Part shown: positions 8,736 to 16,745 of the stretch, one piece after another
Layout: the number at the start of each line of letters is the position of its first letter
How positions within the stretch are numbered: the first letter of the stretch is position 1
From: Actinomycetota bacterium
Lineage (GTDB): Bacteria > Actinomycetota > UBA4738 > HRBIN12
Direction: 5' to 3'
Assembly (NCBI GenBank): GCA_026003015.1
Contig: BPGL01000002.1
Location: forward strand, 248,001-312,000
Length of the DNA stretch: 64,000 nucleotides
Translations under genes and position numbers: made by a program
Notes under the pieces: generated by a model
Database searches by the model: none
Told to the model about the DNA's origin: nothing
Seen by the model: only the letters and a program-made list of their open reading frames with translations

Positions 8736-9436
8736 GGCGAGGCCTCCGCCGGGCTCGTCGTCGCGCCCGGGCGGTCGTCGCGGTCGATCCGGTAGGCGAT
8801 GATCCGCCACGCGTCGTCCACGCGGTGCAGGAAGAACGAGCCCGAGCTCGCCAGGCGCACCGTCGTGCCGTCGCTCGCCTCGGCCAGGGCCCGGAACCGC
8901 ACCCCGGCGATCGCCTGGATCGCGCGGTCCTTCGCGTCGGTGAGGACCACGATGGCGAGGCGGCCCGAGCGGGGCTCGACGAACCCGGTGGTCTCGGCGG
9001 TCGCCCCGAGGGTGAGCACGTCGAGGTCGAGCTCGGCCTGCTCGCGGGCGAGCGGGTCGAACAGCTCCGCGATCGCATCGAAGCGGCCCCAGGTCTCGGG
9101 ATCCACGAACCCGCGCTGGTACAGGGCCTCCAGCGTCTGCCTGACGCGGTCGGCGGCCGCCTCGGCCTCGCCGCCGAGGCGCTGGGGGTCGGTCCGGGAG
9201 ATCGGCTGGGCCTCGACCTTGCGCACCTCGAAGGTGAGCGTCGGGGTCTCGCGACGTTCGCCCCCGACGACCGTCGGCACGATCGCGCCGCCGCCGCGCA
9301 GCCACAGCGCGCCCGCGCCCCCCACGCCGATCGCAAGGACGAGAGCGATGAGGGGGACGACGAGGCGACGGGTCCGCGATCGCCTGGCGGCGGCTCGGCT
9401 CGGCGTCACGACGGGCGACGACGGATCGGTGCCCAA
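8732..9436 (-). CDS. Membrane-anchored extracytoplasmic protein of unknown function
   Basis: About 234 residues. A basic N-terminus and one transmembrane helix (LVVPLIALVLAIGVGGAGALWL) precede an extracytoplasmic alpha/beta domain ending SSGSFFLHRVDDAWRIIAYRID, a phrase like those of NTF2-like/SnoaL or DUF4878-type accessory domains. No function recognised. Coupled to the downstream LCP gene (GTGA overlap), so a cell-envelope role is likely by context. Start uncertain: TTG at 9436 lies 9 nt after a TACCCT -10 hexamer; GTG at 9409 is the alternative. The ORF-track start at 9604 would run through the nhaA promoter. Confidence 0.6.
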   Translation of the reverse strand: MGTDPSSPVVTPSRAAARRSRTRRLVVPLIALVLAIGVGGAGALWLRGGGAIVPTVVGGERRETPTLTFEVRKVEAQPISRTDPQRLGGEAEAAADRVRQTLEALYQRGFVDPETWGRFDAIAELFDPLAREQAELDLDVLTLGATAETTGFVEPRSGRLAIVVLTDAKDRAIQAIAGVRFRALAEASDGTTVRLASSGSFFLHRVDDAWRIIAYRIDRDDRPGATTSPAEASP

Positions 9437-9445
9437 GGCGGCACG

Positions 9446-9451
9446 AGGGTA
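9446..9451 (-). promoter_or_regulatory. -10 element for the 8732-9436 / LCP operon
   Basis: TACCCT on the minus strand, 9 nt before the TTG at 9436. Confidence 0.35.
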
Positions 9452-9543
9452 CCGGCCGCCGAGGGTGTCCACAACGACGCCCCGCGGGAGCCGGCTGCGG
9501 TTCGCACGGTCGGGGGGCGCCGTCGACGAGGACGTCGCGAGGG

Positions 9544-9549
9544 TAGGAT
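9544..9549 (+). promoter_or_regulatory. -10 element of nhaA
   Basis: TAGGAT, predicting a leader of roughly 45 nt before the ATG at 9603. Confidence 0.4.
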
Positions 9550-9602
9550 GACCAGGTTCACGACGGTGTGCCGGGAAGCCTGGTCGGCGGAGCAGGCGAC
9601 GC

Positions 9603-10994
9603 ATGGCCGAACACCACCACCTCGAGCTGCGGGCCCCCTGGTCGCGCTCGGATCGCTACCTGCCCCGGACCATCCTGAGGCCGCTCCAGGACTTCCTGGA
9701 GACCTCAACGGCGAGCGGCGTGGTCATGCTCGTGGCCGTCGTGGTCGCGCTCGCATGGGCGAACTCCCCTTGGGGCGACACCTACGAGCGGTTCTGGGGC
9801 GCCGAGGTGTCGTTCGCGCTCGCGCGCTGGGAGCTCGGCCTCGATCTGCGCCACTGGGTGAACGAAGGGGCGATGACGATCTTCTTCCTGCTCGTGGGGC
9901 TCGAGATCAAGCGCGAGCTCACGACGGGCGAGCTGCGGAACCTCCGCACGGCGACGCTTCCGATCGCGGCCGCCATCGGGGGGATGGTGGTGCCCGCGGG
10001 GATCTACCTCGCACTCAACGCCGGCGGGCCCGGGGAGGCGGGTTGGGGCATCCCCATGGCCACCGACATCGCCTTCGCCCTGGGCGTCCTCACGCTCGCC
10101 GCGAAGCACGCGCCCTCGAACCTCAAGCCCCTGTTGCTGACCCTAGCGATCGCCGACGACATCGGGGCGATCATCGTGATCGCGCTCTTCTACGGCGGTG
10201 CCCTGAGCTTCGCTTGGCTCGAAGCCGCCGCGGTGGTGCTGGGCGTGATCGTCGTGGCGCGCCGGATCGGGGTTCGGGCGATCGGCGTCTACGGGGTCCT
10301 GGGGGCGGTCTTCTGGCTCGAGCTCCACAACGCCGGGATCCATCCGACGATGGCCGGGGTCGTGCTGGGTCTGCTCGCGCCGGCGGTCCCGTTCCAGCGG
10401 CCCGCCGCCGTGAGCCGTGAGGCGCGGAGGATGGCCGAGCAGACGTCCGACGATGTCGAGATCGCCGATGAGGACGCCCCCTCGTGGCTGCGGCTCGCCG
10501 CGCTGTCGCGCGAGGCCATCTCACCGCTCGCGCGCACCGAGCACACGCTGCTCCCGTGGTCGAGCTTCGTGATCGTGCCGATCTTCGCGCTCGCCAACGC
10601 CGGCGTCCGGCTGTCGGGTGAGTCGGTGGCGGGCGTGTTCTCCGGTACGGTAGCGCTCGGCGTGTTCCTGGGCCTGACGGTCGGCAAGCCGTTGGGCATC
10701 TGGCTGGCGAGCACGATCGCGGTGCGGACAGGCATCGGGGCGCTCCCGTCGGGCGTGAGGATGCGCCACGTCGCGCTGATGGGCGTCACCGCGGGGATCG
10801 GCTTCACGGTGTCGCTGTTCATCGCGGAGCTCGCGTTCGCCGGCGCCGAGCTCTTGGACGAGGCGAAGCTCGCGATCCTGGCGGCGTCGCTCGTGGCCGG
10901 CGCGGCGGCGCTGCTGCTGTTCCGCGCCACGGCAGGGCGGCGGACCGCTCCCGACCCAGCGAGCGCTCCGGTCGCGCTCGGTGCCCGTGGCTGA
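9603..10994 (+). CDS. nhaA: Na+/H+ antiporter NhaA
   Basis: 463 residues with about 12 membrane helices. Signatures: MTIFFLLVGLEIKREL near residue 90, the ATDIAFALGVL segment and LAIADDIGAII, containing the aspartates that bind Na+/H+ in NhaA (Asp133, Asp163, Asp164 in E. coli numbering). The protein exchanges cytoplasmic Na+ for external protons. A hydrophilic insert of about 30 residues (residues ~270-305) is typical of actinobacterial homologues. It is followed by mrpA with a 14-bp overlap, so the two antiporter systems may be cotranscribed. Confidence 0.92.
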   Translation: MAEHHHLELRAPWSRSDRYLPRTILRPLQDFLETSTASGVVMLVAVVVALAWANSPWGDTYERFWGAEVSFALARWELGLDLRHWVNEGAMTIFFLLVGLEIKRELTTGELRNLRTATLPIAAAIGGMVVPAGIYLALNAGGPGEAGWGIPMATDIAFALGVLTLAAKHAPSNLKPLLLTLAIADDIGAIIVIALFYGGALSFAWLEAAAVVLGVIVVARRIGVRAIGVYGVLGAVFWLELHNAGIHPTMAGVVLGLLAPAVPFQRPAAVSREARRMAEQTSDDVEIADEDAPSWLRLAALSREAISPLARTEHTLLPWSSFVIVPIFALANAGVRLSGESVAGVFSGTVALGVFLGLTVGKPLGIWLASTIAVRTGIGALPSGVRMRHVALMGVTAGIGFTVSLFIAELAFAGAELLDEAKLAILAASLVAGAAALLLFRATAGRRTAPDPASAPVALGARG

Positions 10995-13293
10995 CGGGCG
11001 GATCGTGCCCTCGCTCCTCGTGCTCTCGCTGTTCGTCGCCGCGGCGTGCGTCCCGTTCGCGGCGCGCCGTGTGGGACGGGAGCTCGGGTACTGGCTCGCC
11101 GGCCTGTTCGTGCTGGCCGCGCTGGCGCTCGTGCCGGCCGGGGCGCGCGCCCTCGATCGAGACCCCGTGACCTCCTCGATCGACTGGGTCCCGTCGCTCG
11201 GCTTCAGCGTCGGTCTGCGACTGGATGCGCTGTCGGTGCTCTTCTCGGCGCTCGTGCTCGTGCTCGGCGCGGTGATCTTCGCGTACACCGCCCGCTATCT
11301 CTCGCCGAGCTCCCGCCACGGTCGGCTCTACGCGCAGCTGACCTTCTTCGCGGCCTCGATGCTCGGGCTCGTCGTCGCCGGCGATGCCGTTGTCCTGCTC
11401 GTGTTCTGGGAGCTCACGAGCGTCGCCTCGTTCCTGCTGATCGGCGGGTCCGGGGGACCGGAGGCGTCCCGCGCGGCCCGTCGGGCGCTGCTCGTGACCT
11501 CAGGTGGCGGGCTCGCGCTGCTCGCGGCCGTCGTGCTCCTCGTGGTGGTGGTCGGCTCAGCGGACCTGGCGACGATCGTGGCGCATGCCGATCGGGTTCG
11601 AGCCAGCCCCGCTTTCCCGGCCATCGCGATCCTCCTGCTGCTGGCCGTGGCGACGAAGTCCGCGCTCTTCCCGTTCCACTTCTGGTTGCCGGGCGCCATG
11701 GTCGCTCCGACGCCCGTCAGCGCCTACCTGCACTCCGCGACGATGGTGAAGGCGGGGATCTACCTGCTGCTACGCACCGTCCCGCTGTTCGAAGGCGTCC
11801 ACGCGTGGGACGTAGCGCTGGTCCTCGTCGGGCTCACAACCGCGGTGTTCGGTGCTTCGACCGCGATCCGCCAGTACGACCTCAAGGCGCTGCTCGCGTA
11901 CTCCACCGTCAGCCAGCTCGGGTTGCTCGCAGCGCTCGCCGGCGTGGGGACGCAGAAGGCGGTCCTTGCGACATCGGCCCACGTCGTCGCGCATGCCCTC
12001 TACAAGGCCACGCTGTTCATGGTGGTCGGGATCGTCGAGCGCGAGGCGGGCAGTCGGGACATCCGTGAGCTCTCGGGGCTGCGTCGGGTGATGCCGCTCG
12101 CGGCCGTCGCGACGGGCCTGGCCGGGCTGTCGATGGCGGGCATCCCGCCGCTCGCCGGATTCGTGAGCAAGGAGGAGGCCTTCGCGGCGTTCATCGACAT
12201 CCCGGGCGGCGGTTGGCTGCCCCTCGTTGCGGGGGTCATGGCCGTGGGGGCGTCGGCGCTGACGTTCGCCTATGGGTGGAGGATCTTCGAGGGTGCCTTC
12301 GGAGGCCCCGTGGTGCAGCGGCTGTACGAGCCCGACCGCTCGTTCCTGGCGCCGGCGCTGCTGACGAGCGCGGCGGGGCTCGTTCTGGGGCTGGCGATCG
12401 GGGTTCTCGACCCCCTCGCGCGGGCCGTGACGGTGGAGGCCGTCGGCGCGCGCGACTACCACCTCGCCCTATGGCATGGGCTCACGCCGGCCCTCGGGAT
12501 GTCGGCGACCACGATCGTGCTCGGAGCCGCGCTCGTGCTCGCGCGACACCGGCTCGAGGGTCGACTCGGACGCCGTCGACCGCGGGTCGACGGGGCGTCG
12601 ATCTTCGAGGCGGCGTACGCCCGCGCGGTCCGGGCAGGGGCGTGGATCGGCCGAAGCGCGGCGACGAACGCGCCGGGCCCGTACCTGGGCGCGGTGCTCG
12701 CTGCGACGTTGGGCGCCGCGATGCTCGCCGGGTGGTGGTGGGGCGACGACCTCGGCCTCGGGCCGAGGGTGGGCGGCCCGGCGCGGGACTGGCCGGTGGC
12801 GCTGCTGCTCGCACCCGCGGTCGCGGTCGTCGTGGCGGCGAGGGACCGGATTGCCGCGGTCGCAGCCCTGGGTCTCGTCGGGTTCGCCCTGGCCCTGCTC
12901 TACGCGTTGATCGGTGCTCCGGACCTGGCGATCACGCAGGTCCTCGTCGAGACCCTCACGGTCGCGCTGGTCGTGCTGGTGTTCCGTCGGCTCCCCCGCC
13001 GCTTCTCGGTCGTCCGTCCGGCGCGCGCCGTCGTGGCCGGGGCGATCGCCGCCGGCGTGGGGGTGCTGGCGGCCGTGGGAACCGACGCCCTGACGGGTCG
13101 CCGTGGGCCCTCGGAGGTCGCTCGCTACTACCTGCGCGCGGCGCAGCCGGAGGCCGGAGGCCGCAACGTCGTGAACACGATCCTGGTGGACTTCCGCGCC
13201 CTCGACACGATGGGCGAGATCGCGGTGCTCGCCCTCGCGGGACTCGGCGCGATCGGGCTCGTCACGGCCGTGCGCTCACGGAGGGCGCCCTGA
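10981..13293 (+). CDS. mrpA: Mrp antiporter subunit A
   Basis: 770 residues, strongly hydrophobic. The N-terminal part is a complex-I NuoL-like domain with the proton_antipo core: VFWELTSVASFLLIG, a lysine-bearing ATKSALFPFHFWLPGAM, and HSATMVKAGIYLL. The C-terminal ~200 residues are the MrpA/MbhD-E region (IGAPDLAITQVLVETLTVALVVLVF). Subunit A forms part of the proton/sodium pathway of the seven-subunit Mrp Na+/H+ antiporter. Start is GTG 10981 (GTG 10987 possible); both lie inside the nhaA 3' end. The stop codon sits in a CTGA that also begins mrpB. Confidence 0.92.
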   Translation: MPVADGRIVPSLLVLSLFVAAACVPFAARRVGRELGYWLAGLFVLAALALVPAGARALDRDPVTSSIDWVPSLGFSVGLRLDALSVLFSALVLVLGAVIFAYTARYLSPSSRHGRLYAQLTFFAASMLGLVVAGDAVVLLVFWELTSVASFLLIGGSGGPEASRAARRALLVTSGGGLALLAAVVLLVVVVGSADLATIVAHADRVRASPAFPAIAILLLLAVATKSALFPFHFWLPGAMVAPTPVSAYLHSATMVKAGIYLLLRTVPLFEGVHAWDVALVLVGLTTAVFGASTAIRQYDLKALLAYSTVSQLGLLAALAGVGTQKAVLATSAHVVAHALYKATLFMVVGIVEREAGSRDIRELSGLRRVMPLAAVATGLAGLSMAGIPPLAGFVSKEEAFAAFIDIPGGGWLPLVAGVMAVGASALTFAYGWRIFEGAFGGPVVQRLYEPDRSFLAPALLTSAAGLVLGLAIGVLDPLARAVTVEAVGARDYHLALWHGLTPALGMSATTIVLGAALVLARHRLEGRLGRRRPRVDGASIFEAAYARAVRAGAWIGRSAATNAPGPYLGAVLAATLGAAMLAGWWWGDDLGLGPRVGGPARDWPVALLLAPAVAVVVAARDRIAAVAALGLVGFALALLYALIGAPDLAITQVLVETLTVALVVLVFRRLPRRFSVVRPARAVVAGAIAAGVGVLAAVGTDALTGRRGPSEVARYYLRAAQPEAGGRNVVNTILVDFRALDTMGEIAVLALAGLGAIGLVTAVRSRRAP

Positions 13294-13703
13294 GCTCCCT
13301 CATCCTGCGCGTGGCGGCGCGGGCGCTGACCCCGGCCGTCGTCGTCCTCGCCCTGTTCTTCCTGTGGCGGGGCCACGACGCTCCGGGCGGCGGGTTCATC
13401 GCCGGCCTCGTGTTCGGGGCCGGGATCGTGCTCCGCTGGCTCGCCTTCGGGCCCGACGGGATCGGACCGCTGCTCCCGGCGCCCCCGAGCCGCGTGTTGG
13501 CCCTCGGGCTGGTGATCGCGATCGGCGTCGGGATGGTGCCGGTCGCTGTCGGTGAGCCGTTCCTCTCGGGGGCGATCTGGGAGCTGTCCGTCCTGGGGAC
13601 GGAGCTCAAGGTGGCGTCGTCCCTCGTGTTCGACGTCGGCGTGACGTTCGTCGTCGTCGGCATGGTGGGGGCGTTCGTGCGAGGGATGGGGTCGATCCGA
13701 TGA
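13290..13703 (+). CDS. mrpB: Mrp antiporter subunit B (CTG start)
   Basis: 137 residues. From CTG at 13290 the protein reads (M)SSLILRVAARALTP, matching the usual MrpB/MnhB N-terminus (SLILRTAAR...), then RGHDAPGGGFIAGLV. No ATG/GTG/TTG is available at this position; the next in-frame GTG is at 13311 and would delete the conserved SSLILR segment. A perfect GGAGG Shine-Dalgarno lies 6 nt before the CTG, and the CTGA overlaps the mrpA stop as ATGA/GTGA does elsewhere in the operon. Four membrane helices. Same-frame ORF-track entry 12213-13703 is a read-through. Confidence 0.88.
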   Translation: MSSLILRVAARALTPAVVVLALFFLWRGHDAPGGGFIAGLVFGAGIVLRWLAFGPDGIGPLLPAPPSRVLALGLVIAIGVGMVPVAVGEPFLSGAIWELSVLGTELKVASSLVFDVGVTFVVVGMVGAFVRGMGSIR

Positions 13704-14119
13704 GCGCGATCGCCGTCGTGGTCGGCGTGCTCGCCGCCGGGGGCACCTACCTCATCCTCCAGCGAGGGGTCGTGCGGATCGCCCTCGGGTTCGTGCTGCT
13801 CGGCCACGCGGTCAACGTCGTGTTGCTCGCTTCAGGTGGCCTCCAGGAACGGGGGGTGCCGATCGTCGGGGCGTCGAGTGATCCGGCGGACCCCCTACCC
13901 CAGGCGTTCGTCCTCACGGCGATCGTGATCGCGTTCGGCATGACGGCCTTCCTGCTCGCGCTCGCGTTCCGAGCCGGTGAGCTGTTCGGGCTCGACGACA
14001 CCGAGGGCGCGATCCCACCCGACGAGCGTGTTGACCGCGACCTCGACGAGGCCGAGCCGGACGGGAACGTCCGGGGAGGATCCGAGACGCAGGTCCCCGG
14101 ATCGGAGGAGGATCCGTGA
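13700..14119 (+). CDS. mrpC: Mrp antiporter subunit C (NuoK-like)
   Basis: 139 residues with three helices. Hallmarks of MrpC/NuoK: GTYLILQRGVVRIALGFVLLGHAVN and QAFVLTAIVIAFGMTAFLL. It carries a longer hydrophilic tail (residues ~98-139, acidic) than the typical ~113-residue MrpC. ATGA overlap with mrpB. Confidence 0.9.
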   Translation: MSAIAVVVGVLAAGGTYLILQRGVVRIALGFVLLGHAVNVVLLASGGLQERGVPIVGASSDPADPLPQAFVLTAIVIAFGMTAFLLALAFRAGELFGLDDTEGAIPPDERVDRDLDEAEPDGNVRGGSETQVPGSEEDP

Positions 14120-15570
14120 GCCGCTTCCTCCCGCTCGCTGCGGCGACGCCGCTGCTCCTCGCGGCCGCCGTGGCGGTGGTCCCCGCCGTTGTCGTCCGTC
14201 GGGTCGTCGCGGCTGCCGCGATCGCGACGTGCGGTGGGATCGGCGTGGCCGCCGTGGGTTCCACGGGCGACGGCGGCGTGCTCGCGACCCAGCTCGGCGG
14301 GTTCCCGCCGCCGTTCGCGATCGCGATGGCGGCCGACACCTTCGCGGGGCTGATGCTGGTGGTGTTCGCGCTCGTCACCGGGCTCTGCCTGGCCTTCGCA
14401 GGGCTTCGGGGCCACGATGGCTCGCCACGGGCGCACGCGGGCGCCCTCGCGCTCCTCGGCGCTGCTGCGGGGGCGACGCTCACCGCCGATCTGTTCAACC
14501 TGTTCGTGTGGATCGAGGTCCTCCTCCTGTCCTCCTACGTGTTGATCACGATCGGTGGCACGGCTCGCCGGGTACGGGCGGGCACGATCTACGTCGCGAC
14601 GAACCTGCTGGGCTCGTCGGTCTTCCTCGCCGGCGTGGCGCTCGTCTACGCGACGGCGGGCTCGGTGAACCTCGGGGTGCTCCGCGGCGCCGCCGCGGGT
14701 TCGGGGGGTGTGGCGATCGGCGCCACCCTCGTGGTCGTCGCGCTCGCCGTGAAATCGGCCCTCGTTCCGGTCCACGCGTGGCTCCCACGCTCTTACCCCG
14801 ACGCCCCCACGTGGGTGACGGCCCTGTTCTCCGGCACCCTCACGAAGGTGGGGATCGTCGCCCTCTTCCGCGTGGTGACCGTGGTGTTCGACGGTGCCGC
14901 CGGGGTCCGGGAAGCGATCCTCATCGTCGCGGGGGTGACGATGGTCGTCGGCGTCCTCGGCGCCGTGGGGCAAACCTCGATGCGCGCGATCCTGTCCTTC
15001 CACATGGTGAGCCAGGTGGGCTACCTCGTGATGGCGCTCGGGATCGGAACGATCGCGGGGCTCGGCGCCGGCGTCTTCTTCCTCGTCCAGTACATCGCCG
15101 TGAAGACCGCGCTGTTCCTCGTCGCCGGCGCCGTCGAGTCGCAGGAGGGCTCCGACGACCTCGAGGAGCTCGGCGGCCTCGTGCACAAGCGGCCGGCCCT
15201 CGCAGCGGTGTTCCTGATCTCGGCGTTCGCCCTGGCCGGCGTGCCTCCGCTGTCGGGGTTCGTCGCAAAGGTGGCGCTCGTGCGGGCCGCGTTCGACGGG
15301 GCCGCGTACGGGATCGGCGCGACCGCCGTCGCGGTCAGCTTCCTCACGCTGCTGTCGATGGTGAAGATCTGGAACGCCGCGTTCTGGGGCTCGATGCCTG
15401 AGGAGCCGATCCCAGGAGAGCCTCGCGCGGGGCTGTTGGTCCCGGCGGGCGTCCTCGCCGCCGTGCCGATCGTGCTCGGGCTGTTCGCCGAGTCCCTGTG
15501 GGTCGTGGCCGATCGGGCGGCGCGGAGCCTGGCCGACGTGGTCGTCTACGCGAGCGCGGTGGCGCCATGA
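14116..15570 (+). CDS. mrpD: Mrp antiporter subunit D (NuoM/N-like)
   Basis: 484 residues, about 14 helices, proton_antipo_M domain. Conserved: DLFNLFVWIEVLLLSSYVL (glutamate in helix 5), AVKSALVPVHAWLPRSYPDAP (lysine helix) and ALFSGTLTKVGIVALFR. Subunit D is one of the two proton-pumping-type subunits. GTG start in a GTGA overlap with mrpC. Confidence 0.92.
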   Translation: MSRFLPLAAATPLLLAAAVAVVPAVVVRRVVAAAAIATCGGIGVAAVGSTGDGGVLATQLGGFPPPFAIAMAADTFAGLMLVVFALVTGLCLAFAGLRGHDGSPRAHAGALALLGAAAGATLTADLFNLFVWIEVLLLSSYVLITIGGTARRVRAGTIYVATNLLGSSVFLAGVALVYATAGSVNLGVLRGAAAGSGGVAIGATLVVVALAVKSALVPVHAWLPRSYPDAPTWVTALFSGTLTKVGIVALFRVVTVVFDGAAGVREAILIVAGVTMVVGVLGAVGQTSMRAILSFHMVSQVGYLVMALGIGTIAGLGAGVFFLVQYIAVKTALFLVAGAVESQEGSDDLEELGGLVHKRPALAAVFLISAFALAGVPPLSGFVAKVALVRAAFDGAAYGIGATAVAVSFLTLLSMVKIWNAAFWGSMPEEPIPGEPRAGLLVPAGVLAAVPIVLGLFAESLWVVADRAARSLADVVVYASAVAP

Positions 15571-15911
15571 GCCCCTGGATCCGGGTCCTGACCCACCCCT
15601 GGCGCCTCGTCGGGTTCCTCGCGCTGTACCTGTGGGACCTGGCTCGGGCGAACGCGATCGTGGCCTGGGAGGTCGTGACCCCGACGCACTACATCCGTCC
15701 GGGGATCGTCGCGTGCCCGGTGCGGGCCGAGACCGACGCCGAGCTCACGGTCCTCGCGAACCTCGTCTCGTTCACGCCGGGGACGCTGGTGGTCGAGGTG
15801 ACGGAGGATCGGACGACGATGTACGTGCACGCGCTGCACATCCGAGAACCCGACGACGTGCGGGCGTCCGTCCGACGACTGGAGGACCGACTCCGATGGC
15901 TGCGCCGCTGA
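15567..15911 (+). CDS. mrpE: Mrp antiporter subunit E
   Basis: 114 residues from ATG 15567 (ATGA overlap with mrpD); the ORF track starts upstream in mrpD. Conserved core of MrpE: LARANAIVAWEV, IRPGIVACPV, LANLVSFTPGTLVVEVTED and MYVHALHI. Accessory subunit that stabilises the complex. Smaller than the usual ~160 residues because the first helical hairpin is short. Confidence 0.88.
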   Translation: MSPWIRVLTHPWRLVGFLALYLWDLARANAIVAWEVVTPTHYIRPGIVACPVRAETDAELTVLANLVSFTPGTLVVEVTEDRTTMYVHALHIREPDDVRASVRRLEDRLRWLRR

Positions 15912-16171
15912 TCGTCGTCGACGTCGCGCTCGGCATGCTCGCGCTCGCGTTCCTCATCGCGCTCGTGCGGGTGGCGCTTGGACCTACGGCCGCCGACCGC
16001 GCCGCCGGCACCGACGTCTGTCTGTTCGCGCTCGTCGCGTCCTTCGCCCTCCTCGCCGTTCGGCTCGACGCCCCTGCGCTCCTCGACGGCGTTCTGGTGA
16101 TCACCCTGCTCGGCTTCCTCGCGACCGTGGCGCTCGCACGGCTGCTGATCCGTTGGGGCGCCGAGCGATGA
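15896..16171 (+). CDS. mrpF: Mrp antiporter subunit F
   Basis: 91 residues, three helices: GMLALAFLIALVRVALGPTAADRAAGTDV is the MrpF signature (usual form RvxxGPTxxDRvxAlD). ATG at 15896 inside the mrpE 3' end (16-nt overlap) with GGAGG about 10 nt upstream. Confidence 0.88.
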   Translation: MAAPLIVVDVALGMLALAFLIALVRVALGPTAADRAAGTDVCLFALVASFALLAVRLDAPALLDGVLVITLLGFLATVALARLLIRWGAER

Positions 16172-16524
16172 ACGTCGTGGTCTCGGTCCTGCTGTTGATG
16201 GGCAGCGGCCTGATGCTCCTTGCGGCGGTCGGCGTCCTGCGCCTCCCGGACGTCTACGCTCGGCTGCAGGCCGGGACGAAGGCCGCGAGCCTCGGCCTCG
16301 CGCTCGTGTTCGTCGGCACGGCGATCGCCTCGGAGGGTCGTACCGGGGTGGTCAAGCTGCTGTTGGCGGTCGTGTTCCAGTTCGCCACGGCCCCCGTTGC
16401 CGCGCACGTGATCGGCCGGGCAGCCCATCGGAGCGGGGCGCCGATGTGGCGGGGGACCGTCATCGACGAGCTCGCCGAGCACGCGCCGATGCGGCGCACC
16501 GACGGCTCCGACCCTCGGTCGTGA
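16168..16524 (+). CDS. mrpG: Mrp antiporter subunit G
   Basis: 118 residues from ATG 16168 (ATGA overlap with mrpF). Signature GVLRLPDVYARLQAGTKAASLGLALVFVG matches MrpG (LR.PD.y.RlHa.tKa.tlG). Three helices and a hydrophilic tail. Last gene of the mrp operon. No clear intrinsic terminator follows in the 221-nt gap. Confidence 0.88.
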   Translation: MNVVVSVLLLMGSGLMLLAAVGVLRLPDVYARLQAGTKAASLGLALVFVGTAIASEGRTGVVKLLLAVVFQFATAPVAAHVIGRAAHRSGAPMWRGTVIDELAEHAPMRRTDGSDPRS

Positions 16525-16650
16525 GCCCCCGTCGGGGCCCCGCGGGCCGCGGGTTCACCGCGGTTCCGAGCGCTCCCTCGTCGCCGGATCGAGGCACGCG
16601 TGCCGGGCGCGGGGGGCGTTGCTTCCGAGGTCGCACCCGGTGGCGCTCCG

Positions 16651-16656
16651 GTATCC
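16651..16656 (+). promoter_or_regulatory. -10 element of hppA
   Basis: TATCCT hexamer, predicting an approximately 80-nt leader with an 8-bp hairpin. No consensus -35 at 16-18 nt. Confidence 0.4.
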
Positions 16657-16665
16657 TGCTGCGGT

Positions 16666-16685
16666 CCCGGCGGCAAGCCGCCGGG
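16666..16685 (+). other. Hairpin in the hppA leader
   Basis: Perfect 8-bp stem CCCGGCGG / CCGCCGGG with loop CAAG, just downstream of the predicted -10. No T run follows, so it is not a standard terminator. Confidence 0.4.
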
Positions 16686-16745
16686 TTGACCGGGCGAACC
16701 CACAGGACGGGCTGACCCGGTCGCCCCCGACGAGCAGGAGGTTCG

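Noticed and set aside
8732-9604. 290-residue form of the membrane-anchored protein
   Set aside because: The first ~55 residues would run across the nhaA promoter and leader and have a composition unlike a protein N-terminus.
16685-16690. TTGACC as a -35 of hppA
   Set aside because: No -10 hexamer 16-18 nt downstream; it lies inside the predicted leader.
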